Of a DNA stretch of 24,548 nt, positions 1 through 5,851 are shown in pieces. The notes under the pieces were generated by a model. The model saw only the letters and a list, made by a program, of their open reading frames with translations, was not told the origin of the DNA and did not search any database. The stretch covers positions 1-24,548 of the forward strand of contig JAMPFE010000027.1 of the NCBI GenBank assembly GCA_023664705.1, in the 5' to 3' direction. Numbering within the stretch: position 1 is the first letter of the stretch; every line of letters begins with the position of its first letter. This DNA is from Lachnospiraceae bacterium. Lineage in GTDB: Bacteria; Bacillota; Clostridia; Oscillospirales; Ruminococcaceae. The translations under genes were made by a program, and so were the position numbers.

Positions 1-1
1 A

Positions 2-2215
2 GTACAACACAACATGAACGCGATTAACGCGTACAACAAGCTGAACACCAACGTTGCAGGTCTTAAGAAGGCTTCCGAGAAGCTCGCTTCGGGCTATCGT
101 ATCAACCGCGCAGGCGACGACGCCGCAGGTCTCGCGATTTCCGAGAAGATGAGAAGCCAGATCCGCGGTCTCAATCAGGCAGTTCGCAACTCGCAGGACG
201 GCATCAACATGATCCAGACCTACGAGGGCGCTGCGCAGGAGACCCACAGCATTCTGCAGAGAATGAAAGAGCTCGCGGTTGAGTCCGCGAACGGCACTTA
301 CGACAACGCGACCGACCGCGCTGCTATCCAGCTCGAGTTCGATCAGCTGAACGACGAGCTGAACCAGATCGCGGACACCGACTTCAACGGCACCGTTGTT
401 CTGAACGGCGGCGTTATGGCGGACGGAACTGTTGCGCAGAGCGGCGAGTTCAACTACGCGAACGGCTACACCGAGACAGTTGTTGCGGCTGATGCCAGAG
501 ACATCAGCGGCTTGCAGAAACACAACCTTGCAGACCAGTCCATTTACAACAAGGATAAGGCTGACGCGGTTTGGGCTAAGACCAAGGTTGACCTCGACCA
601 GCACGAGAAAATCAACGTAACGTTCCAGTACGACGGCACCCGTTGGATGGCAAAGACCGTTACCGATAAGGACGGCAACATCATCAAGGGCGCAAACGCC
701 GCGGGTCTTGAGGCTCGCGCGGTTGAGCGCGACGGCGCAACGGGCAAGGGCGGCTTCCAAGTTGTTGCGGGCAAGGACGCTTTCACGCAGGATGATATTT
801 TCGTAACCGACGTTATCTTCGACGAAATGAAGGGTCCCGTGGGTACGGAAGGTCTCAAAGAGGGCGACACCGTAACTATCGAGTTCAATAACAACAAGGG
901 TATCACCTACGCGCCCAAGAACATCGGTTTCGATGAGGATTCCAACAGCACGACCGCTACGAGCGGCGGCACGTTCACAATCGACTCGACGGGTACGAGC
1001 AAGTTTGTTGCGGACGACATCAAGGACGGTTATAAAGTAACCCTTAGCGACCAGTTAACCGATGAAGTTATGAGCAAGAACGTTGAGGACGAACTTACCG
1101 AACTTGACGGGCTTGAGTTCACAATCAAATATGCAGCAGGTAAGGGAACACTGACCGCTCCGACCGTTACAAATCTCACCGTTGAGGACGACGGTAAAGG
1201 AACTATCACCGTTACGGGCAATAACAGCGGCGTTAAGCTTGCAACAATTGCATATAAGACGGACATCGTAAAGGCTAAGCCCGAGGTAAAGGCACAGGCT
1301 GCTTCGCTCGACACAGCTGCGACGGATTACACTGGGGTAATCGATTTTGATGCTACGCTTGTCGACAAGACAGTTGTTGCTGATGGAGCGACCGTTACTT
1401 TGACTACAGACAACGGTGGTGCTGGAACAAAGATATTCGACGCGGCTGGCAATGAATTGACAGAAGATCAACTCAAAAAATACGGTATCAATGCTGTGCC
1501 CGCGGTTGGGGCAGCCACCACCAACAAGAAGATCGTGATTAAAGGCGGTGTGGCTGCTGCTGCGGCTACAACCGAAACCGATACGGACGCGGCAGGTACT
1601 GTTAAGTTCGGCGTGAATATCGACGCTTTCAAGTTCACCGATATGAGCGACCTTACCGTACACAGCGTGGCTACCCCCGAGGCTGCTACCATGGCTTCGC
1701 AGGTTGCGGGCGCAAGCGTGACAAATTCCAACGCGTTCGACAACTCGACCGCGCGCATGACCTACACCGACAACATCACGCTCCAGACGGGCGCACGCAC
1801 CAAGGACGCTGTTAACTTCTCGTTCTCCTACAACACCGACGGCTCCGCGGATATGGGCGACCTCAAGGCGAACCTCAACCTCTCTTCGAGAGCTAACGGT
1901 CTGAACACCGCAAGCCTGTCCCTCGCAAATCAGGACAGCGCTAACTACGCTATCGACCAGATTGACAAGGCTATCAATAAGACTTCCATGGTTCGCGCTA
2001 CGTTCGGTTCTATCCAGAACAGACTTGAGCACAAGATTACGAACCTGACCACCACGAGTGAGAACCTCACCGAGGCGGAGAGCTCTATCAGAGATACCGA
2101 TATGGCTTCCGAGATGATGAACTACACCAAGTTCAACATTCTCCAGCAGGCGGCGCAGTCTATGCTCGCTCAGGCAAATCAGCAGCCGCAGAGCATTCTG
2201 CAGTTGCTCGGCTAA
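2..2215 (+). CDS. Flagellin, 5'-truncated by the window edge, with a very large variable centre
   Basis: Structural subunit of the flagellar filament, exported by the flagellar type III apparatus. An ATG lies at 14, but the codons before it (GTA CAA CAC AAC) read VQHN, matching the usual flagellin opening M-x-VQHNMxAxNA, so the true start is just outside the window. The conserved N-terminal D0/D1 coiled-coil domain covers about residues 1-135 (counted from the ATG at 14) and includes the LQRMKELAVESANGT segment, close to the TLR5-recognised motif. The C-terminal D1/D0 domain covers roughly the last 140 residues and ends QPQSILQLLG. Between them lie about 450 residues of Thr/Ala/Asp-rich variable sequence, so the protein of more than 733 aa is much longer than a minimal flagellin of about 270-500 aa. 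A strong terminator follows 38 bases after the stop, so it is probably the last gene of its transcript. The family call is secure; the fold of the centre is unknown. Confidence 0.97.
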   Translation, partial: VQHNMNAINAYNKLNTNVAGLKKASEKLASGYRINRAGDDAAGLAISEKMRSQIRGLNQAVRNSQDGINMIQTYEGAAQETHSILQRMKELAVESANGTYDNATDRAAIQLEFDQLNDELNQIADTDFNGTVVLNGGVMADGTVAQSGEFNYANGYTETVVAADARDISGLQKHNLADQSIYNKDKADAVWAKTKVDLDQHEKINVTFQYDGTRWMAKTVTDKDGNIIKGANAAGLEARAVERDGATGKGGFQVVAGKDAFTQDDIFVTDVIFDEMKGPVGTEGLKEGDTVTIEFNNNKGITYAPKNIGFDEDSNSTTATSGGTFTIDSTGTSKFVADDIKDGYKVTLSDQLTDEVMSKNVEDELTELDGLEFTIKYAAGKGTLTAPTVTNLTVEDDGKGTITVTGNNSGVKLATIAYKTDIVKAKPEVKAQAASLDTAATDYTGVIDFDATLVDKTVVADGATVTLTTDNGGAGTKIFDAAGNELTEDQLKKYGINAVPAVGAATTNKKIVIKGGVAAAAATTETDTDAAGTVKFGVNIDAFKFTDMSDLTVHSVATPEAATMASQVAGASVTNSNAFDNSTARMTYTDNITLQTGARTKDAVNFSFSYNTDGSADMGDLKANLNLSSRANGLNTASLSLANQDSANYAIDQIDKAINKTSMVRATFGSIQNRLEHKITNLTTTSENLTEAESSIRDTDMASEMMNYTKFNILQQAAQSMLAQANQQPQSILQLLG

Positions 2216-2253
2216 TTCTAGCCCGATTTGCTCAACAAAAACGCATAGTTTTA

Positions 2254-2279
2254 TCCCCCGAGAAATCGGGGGATTTTTT
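2254..2279 (+). terminator. Rho-independent terminator of the flagellin gene
   Basis: TCCCCCGA (2254-2261) pairs perfectly with TCGGGGGA (2266-2273) around a GAAA tetraloop, followed by six T. It lies directly downstream of the flagellin stop. Confidence 0.93.
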
Positions 2280-2289
2280 GCGAGGGGGG

Positions 2290-2318
2290 TTGACAAATTT
2301 TTTGGATTATGCTATAAT
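2290..2318 (+). promoter_or_regulatory. Consensus promoter for the putative antisense (antitoxin) RNA
   Basis: TTGACA at 2290-2295 and TATAAT at 2313-2318 are separated by exactly 17 bases, with an extended -10 (TGC just upstream). The predicted start is near 2325. No convincing forward reading frame follows: ATG at 2323 gives six codons and has no ribosome binding site. The promoter therefore appears to make a short non-coding RNA that runs toward the minus-strand toxin gene. Confidence 0.85.
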
Positions 2319-2343
2319 AATAATGTCGAAAGACGATTTTTAA

Positions 2344-2358
2344 ACCTCGTACACGAAA
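2344..2358 (+). repeat. Direct repeat copy A (antisense-RNA side)
   Basis: The 15-mer ACCTCGTACACGAAA is identical to 2522-2536 and in the same orientation. Because the two predicted RNAs come from opposite strands, this copy makes the forward RNA complementary to the toxin translation start. The core TCGTACACGA is nearly palindromic, so each RNA could present it as a small stem-loop for the first contact. Confidence 0.9.
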
Positions 2359-2360
2359 TT

Positions 2361-2393
2361 GTCCCCCTCCAAGCCGGAAACAAGGAGGGGGAC
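2361..2393. terminator. Shared hairpin, probable bidirectional terminator of the toxin-antitoxin locus
   Basis: A perfect 10-bp stem, GTCCCCCTCC (2361-2370) with GGAGGGGGAC (2384-2393), closes a 13-nt loop. The convergent toxin mRNA (minus) and antisense RNA (plus) meet here. The T tracts are short on both strands (TCTTT on plus; AATTT on minus), so termination efficiency is uncertain. The stem itself is very stable. Confidence 0.75.
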
Positions 2394-2409
2394 GGGTCTT
2401 TGCTAAGGC

Positions 2410-2532
2410 TTATTTTTTGCCGGTCGAATTTCTATCAAGCCATTTGTCAATGCTTTGGCATATGTAATGCGTTATCACACCAACTCCGATAGAATTCATA
2501 AGGTTCAGTATTGCCTTAATCACCTCGTACAC
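2410..2532 (-). CDS. Putative Fst-like type I toxin, 40-aa membrane peptide
   Basis: Forty codons from GTG at 2532 to TAA at 2410. The start is chosen because GGAGGTGA (complement of 2538-2545), a near-perfect anti-Shine-Dalgarno match, lies 5 bases upstream. The peptide has a single hydrophobic segment (about residues 4-25, including SIGVGVITHYIC) and a short charged tail (DKWLDRNSTGKK). This is the plan of Fst/Ldr-type membrane toxins and of small Firmicutes peptides ending in a WLD-type motif. The gene has its own consensus promoter, a leader that can hide the ribosome site, and a convergent antisense RNA. By analogy with pAD1 fst, it would damage the membrane if the RNA antitoxin is lost. 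The similarity is architectural; I cannot confirm homology without a profile search. Alternative: a harmless small membrane peptide under antisense control. Confidence 0.72.
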   Translation of the reverse strand: MYEVIKAILNLMNSIGVGVITHYICQSIDKWLDRNSTGKK

Positions 2533-2536
2533 GAAA
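2522..2536 (+). repeat. Direct repeat copy B (spans the toxin start codon)
   Basis: Same 15-mer as 2344-2358, 178 bases further on. In the toxin mRNA it reads TTTCGTGTACGAGGT and contains the GTG start at 2532-2530, so pairing with the antisense RNA would block ribosome entry. Confidence 0.9.
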
Positions 2537-2538
2537 CT

Positions 2539-2567
2539 CACCTCCCTTCGTGTTGCCTCGGGAGGTG
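2539..2567 (-). promoter_or_regulatory. Ribosome-site-sequestering hairpin in the toxin mRNA leader
   Basis: On the minus strand CACCTCCC (2567-2560) pairs perfectly with GGGAGGTG (2546-2539) around a 13-nt loop. The second arm is the Shine-Dalgarno sequence of the 40-aa peptide. The hairpin starts within a few bases of the predicted transcript start (about 2573), so nascent mRNA should be poorly translated, a known safeguard of type I toxin mRNAs. Confidence 0.8.
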
Positions 2568-2579
2568 CCGGCAGGTATC

Positions 2580-2608
2580 ATTATAGCACATTTTGCTGAA
2601 TTTGTCAA
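2580..2608 (-). promoter_or_regulatory. Consensus promoter of the putative toxin gene
   Basis: On the minus strand TTGACA (2608-2603) and TATAAT (2585-2580) are 17 bases apart, with an extended -10 TGC. The predicted start near 2573 gives a leader of about 40 nt and an mRNA of about 210 nt to the shared hairpin. Confidence 0.85.
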
Positions 2609-2619
2609 ATAATGCCGAG

Positions 2620-2643
2620 AGCGCCGTGTAGGGCGCTTTTTTT
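2620..2643 (+). terminator. Forward terminator insulating lysC
   Basis: AGCGCC (2620-2625) pairs with GGCGCT (2632-2637), loop GTGTAG, followed by a run of T to 2643. No gene ends just before it on the plus strand. It probably stops read-through from the antisense promoter at 2290 before it enters the aspartate kinase gene. Confidence 0.75.
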
Positions 2644-2653
2644 CTTTAACCTA

Positions 2654-2682
2654 TTGCAATTTACCGCAAATTGTGGTAAAAT
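2654..2682 (+). promoter_or_regulatory. Promoter of the lysC-thyA-NYN gene group
   Basis: TTGCAA (2654-2659), 17 bases, TAAAAT (2677-2682), with an extended TGG before the -10. The start near 2689 leaves a leader of only about 28 nt, which leaves no room for a lysine riboswitch. Confidence 0.7.
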
Positions 2683-2716
2683 AAGATGTATATATTTATC
2701 TGAAAGGTATGGTTTT

Positions 2717-4042
2717 ATGAGCAAAGTAGTTAAGTTCGGCGGCAGCTCGCTTGCCGACGCAAAGCAGTTCAGGAAGGTAGCGGACATAATCCGCGCCGAC
2801 CCCGAGCGCGTTTATGTCGTGCCGAGCGCACCCGGAAAGCGTTTTTCGGACGATACGAAGGTAACGGATCTGTTGTATCAGTGCTATGAACGCACGCTGA
2901 CGGGGGAGGACTTCGCGAAGGCGTTTCAGCCCGTCCGCGAGCGCTTTGACGGCATTATACGGGAGCTGGGGCTGTCGATGTCGCTGGAGGACGAATACGT
3001 GAAGATAGGCGCGGATTTCCGTAAGGGAGCTAACCGCGATTACGCGGCTTCGCGCGGCGAGTATCTCAACGGCATTATCCTCGCGGAATATCTCGGTTAC
3101 GCGTTCGTTGACGCGGCAAAGGGCATTTTCTTCGACAGCAAGGGCAATTTCGACAGCGACATTACAAACGCTTGTCTCGGAGCAATTTTGGAAAAAACTC
3201 CCAAGGCGGTCGTGCCGGGCTTTTACGGGGCGATGCCCGACGGCTCGATAAAGACGTTTTCGCGCGGCGGCAGCGATTTTACGGGCTCGGTGGTCGCAAA
3301 GGCGGCGGGCGCGGAGCTCTACGAGAACTGGACGGACGTAAGCGGCTTCCTTGTTGCCGACCCGAGAATAGTCGACAAGCCCGAGGGCATCGAGGTCATA
3401 ACATACTCCGAGCTGCGCGAGCTGTCGTACATGGGCGCGGGCGTGCTCCACGAGGACGCGATATTCCCCGTGAGGAGCGCGAATATCCCGATAAACATCA
3501 AGAACACCAACGCTCCCGACGACGCGGGAACGCTTATCGTTCCGAGCGCGAAGAACGCTCCCGCAAAGTATCTGATAACGGGCATCGCGGGCAAAAAGGA
3601 CTTTTCGGTAATCTCGATGGAAAAGGACAGAATGAACTCCGAAAAGGGCTTTATGCGCAGAATGCTGCAAGTCCTCGAAAACCACGGCATTTTCCCCGAG
3701 CATATGCCGACGGGTATAGACACGGTGTCCGTTGTCGTCAATACGCGCGAGCTTGACGGGCAGCGCGAAAAGCTTACGCAGCGGCTGAAAGAGGTCGCCC
3801 GCCCCGACCACTTTGAGATAATCGACGGGCTGGCGCTGATAGCGGTCGTGGGTCGTGGAATGAAGTCCGCGAAGGGCACGGCGACAAGGGTTTTCGCGGC
3901 GCTTTCTCACGCGGATATCAATATCCGAATGATAGACCAGGGCTCTTCCGAGCTGAACATTATCGTGGGTATCGACGAAAAGGATTTCGAGAACGCGATA
4001 AAGGTCATCTACGATATGTTCATTCTGAGCGAGCAGGGCTGA
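2717..4042 (+). CDS. lysC: Aspartate kinase
   Basis: Phosphorylates L-aspartate with ATP, the first step of the lysine/threonine/methionine/diaminopimelate pathway; cytoplasmic. ATG at 2717 follows GAAAGG, and the next residues MSKVVKFGGSS are the family's N-terminal nucleotide-binding motif. The kinase domain continues with SRGEYLNG and SRGGSDFTGS, then WTDVSGFLVADPR, which contains substrate-binding residues. Two ACT regulatory domains occupy about residues 300-441, so allosteric feedback by an amino acid is expected, though the effector cannot be read from sequence. Its 441 aa is normal for a monofunctional clostridial enzyme. The frame is open upstream to 2612, but that part crosses the terminator and promoter and is not coding. 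The stop overlaps the next start by one base (TGATG), implying translational coupling. Confidence 0.96.
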   Translation: MSKVVKFGGSSLADAKQFRKVADIIRADPERVYVVPSAPGKRFSDDTKVTDLLYQCYERTLTGEDFAKAFQPVRERFDGIIRELGLSMSLEDEYVKIGADFRKGANRDYAASRGEYLNGIILAEYLGYAFVDAAKGIFFDSKGNFDSDITNACLGAILEKTPKAVVPGFYGAMPDGSIKTFSRGGSDFTGSVVAKAAGAELYENWTDVSGFLVADPRIVDKPEGIEVITYSELRELSYMGAGVLHEDAIFPVRSANIPINIKNTNAPDDAGTLIVPSAKNAPAKYLITGIAGKKDFSVISMEKDRMNSEKGFMRRMLQVLENHGIFPEHMPTGIDTVSVVVNTRELDGQREKLTQRLKEVARPDHFEIIDGLALIAVVGRGMKSAKGTATRVFAALSHADINIRMIDQGSSELNIIVGIDEKDFENAIKVIYDMFILSEQG

Positions 4043-4998
4043 TGTCGTATATTGAGGAATTCGAGCGCGTTATTTTCGGTTACGCGGAGGACGTTCAGAG
4101 GTATCTTTCGGGGGATAAGTCGGACTACGTTTACCGCGCCGGGCATTCCGAGGACAGCGGAACGTTCGACAAAAACTACGCTAACCGTATGCGGCTCTGT
4201 TACGCGCTTTATTACGGCGTGTGCGAGGTGCCCGACAAGCGGGCGCTCGTGCGCGAGCTGTTCATCGAGGAGCTGAAGGACCGCGAAAGCAACTCGTTTC
4301 AGGGTATCGGCGATAACCTTGAAACGCTGACGAGCTTGCTTTTGGAGCTTGGCGAACCGCCCGAGAGCGAGCTTTTCATGCGGGCGAAAAACGCGAATTT
4401 CGACTGCGCGTGCGGATACGAGCCTCGCATACTCAAATTTACGCCGCTGGGCGAGTATTCGCTTTACGACTGCATAAGCACGCTCTCGGAGCTTGGAGAA
4501 AACGAGCTTGTGTTCAAGCTGACCGACGAGTTCAAGAGCGGAGAGCTTAACCTTGATGGCTTGAGGGAGTTGAAGGCTATCGCGAAACGATATACGGAGC
4601 GCCTGTGCGATGAGGAATTTGCCGTTACCGAAATATACAAAATATTTCAAAGCTCACCGGAATCGTTTGACATGACGGGAGCGTTTCACGCGGCGGGCGA
4701 TTACGCGGAGCTTTTGCTCGGAAAGGGCGAGATTGAAAACGCGCTTGCGGTTTTTAACGGGCACAAGGAGACGCCGGCGCAATTCAAGCGCAAATTTTAC
4801 ATGTTGGGCGCAAGGCTTATCGCGGACGGCGCGGAGCACCCCGAGAGGATATGGGCGGACATCCTGCCGCATATCGAAAGCGATTTGAAAACCAATATGG
4901 TCGCCCCGATAAACCGCGGTATCATACTCGCGGCGGCGGAGCGCTCGGGAGACGTTAAATCGCTTAAGAGACTGCGGAAATATTTCGACAAGCGCTGA
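4042..4998 (+). CDS. Hypothetical protein, helical, between lysC and thyA
   Basis: 318 aa, unrecognised. The sequence is mainly amphipathic helix, rich in Glu/Leu/Arg, without signal peptide or membrane segment, so it is probably cytoplasmic. Segments such as GAFHAAGDYAELLLGKGEIE near residue 215 look like a helical-repeat (TPR-like) unit, but I cannot assign a family. It starts on the base where lysC ends and is followed 11 bases later by thyA, so it is surely cotranscribed. Codon use resembles its neighbours, so it looks native. Context gives no clear function. Confidence 0.85.
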   Translation: MSYIEEFERVIFGYAEDVQRYLSGDKSDYVYRAGHSEDSGTFDKNYANRMRLCYALYYGVCEVPDKRALVRELFIEELKDRESNSFQGIGDNLETLTSLLLELGEPPESELFMRAKNANFDCACGYEPRILKFTPLGEYSLYDCISTLSELGENELVFKLTDEFKSGELNLDGLRELKAIAKRYTERLCDEEFAVTEIYKIFQSSPESFDMTGAFHAAGDYAELLLGKGEIENALAVFNGHKETPAQFKRKFYMLGARLIADGAEHPERIWADILPHIESDLKTNMVAPINRGIILAAAERSGDVKSLKRLRKYFDKR

Positions 4999-5009
4999 AA
5001 GGAGTTTTT

Positions 5010-5837
5010 ATGAGCAAGGCAGACGACATCTTCATACAAAATTGCCGCGATATTCTGGAGAACGGCGCGTCGGACGCGGATATGCACGTCCGCCCGCGCT
5101 GGGAGGACGGAGCTCCCGCGCACACGATAAAGCGGTTCGGCGTCGTCAACAGGTACGACCTTTCCGAGGAGTTCCCCATTATGACGCTGCGGCGCGTGTA
5201 CTACCGCTCGGCTATCGATGAGATATTGTGGATATATCAGAAGAAGTCCAACAACGTCCGCGAGCTGACGACGCATATCTGGGACGCTTGGGCTGACGAG
5301 AACGGCTCTATCGGCAAGGCTTACGGCTATCAGATGAGCGTTAAGCACAAATTCCCCAATGGGGAATTCGATCAAGTGGATAAGGCGCTGTACGACCTGA
5401 AGCACGACCCCGCGTCGCGGCGTATACTATTAAATATGTATAACCACCACGACCTGAACGAAATGGCGCTGGCGCCGTGCGCCTATTCGTTTACGCTGAA
5501 CGTGAACGGCGGCAAGTTAAACGGTATACTCAATCAGCGCTCGCAGGATATGCTGACCGCGAACAACTGGAACGTCTGCCAGTACGCGGCGCTGCTGATA
5601 ATGTTCGCGAAAGCGGGCGGCTTTGAGGCGGGCGAGCTTGTGCACGTTATCGCCGACGCGCATATCTACGACCGCCACGTGGATATTGTAAAGCGGCTCA
5701 TCGAAAGGGAACCGTTCCCCGCGCCCGAAATGAGGGTCGAGGATATTACGGATTTCTACAAATTCACACGGTACAGCTTTACGGCGGAGAACTATCAATA
5801 TCACGGGTTTGACGAGGTCATTCCCGTGGCGATTTAG
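5010..5837 (+). CDS. thyA: Thymidylate synthase, Bacillus subtilis ThyA type
   Basis: Makes dTMP from dUMP using methylene-tetrahydrofolate; cytoplasmic homodimer. 275 aa, with AAGGAG 7 bases before ATG. The N-terminal part (SDADMHVRPRWEDG, then PAHT) and the HIWDAW...IGKAYGYQ region match B. subtilis ThyA rather than E. coli ThyA. Catalytic Cys157 is in LAPCAYSF, where the common PPCH motif has lost its His. QRSQD (176-180), Asn188 in NNWNVCQYA, and the HIYDRH substrate motif (218-223) are present. The altered PCA and NNWN surroundings are unlike the common LGxPFN form, but all core residues remain, so I expect an active enzyme. It lies in the lysC operon, 14 bases before the NYN gene. Confidence 0.94.
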   Translation: MSKADDIFIQNCRDILENGASDADMHVRPRWEDGAPAHTIKRFGVVNRYDLSEEFPIMTLRRVYYRSAIDEILWIYQKKSNNVRELTTHIWDAWADENGSIGKAYGYQMSVKHKFPNGEFDQVDKALYDLKHDPASRRILLNMYNHHDLNEMALAPCAYSFTLNVNGGKLNGILNQRSQDMLTANNWNVCQYAALLIMFAKAGGFEAGELVHVIADAHIYDRHVDIVKRLIEREPFPAPEMRVEDITDFYKFTRYSFTAENYQYHGFDEVIPVAI

Positions 5838-5851
5838 GAAAGAGAAAAATT

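Larger units (their letters stand above)
2325..2401 (+). ncRNA. Putative type I antitoxin RNA (RNAII-like)
   Basis: Predicted RNA of about 75 nt from the promoter at 2290-2318 to the hairpin at 2361-2393 and the following TCTTT. Near its 5' end (2344-2358) it carries ACCTCGTACACGAAA. This is perfectly complementary to the toxin mRNA around its GTG start codon (2522-2536), and it would also pair with the toxin mRNA through the shared terminator hairpin. This is the design of RNAII of the Enterococcus pAD1 par locus, which is of similar size. RNA ends are predicted from sequence only. Confidence 0.65.

Noticed and set aside
1055..2296. 413-codon open frame on the minus strand across flagellin
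   Set aside because: It is the complement shadow of the clearly coding flagellin 3' half, has no ribosome site, and begins inside the flagellin terminator.
2323..2343. Tiny plus-strand frame after the antisense promoter (six codons)
   Set aside because: No ribosome site, start at the transcript edge, and too short; the transcript is better read as non-coding.
2612..2716. Upstream extension of the aspartate kinase frame to 2612
   Set aside because: It runs through a terminator and the lysC promoter, and the family N-terminus (KFGGSS) starts just after ATG 2717.
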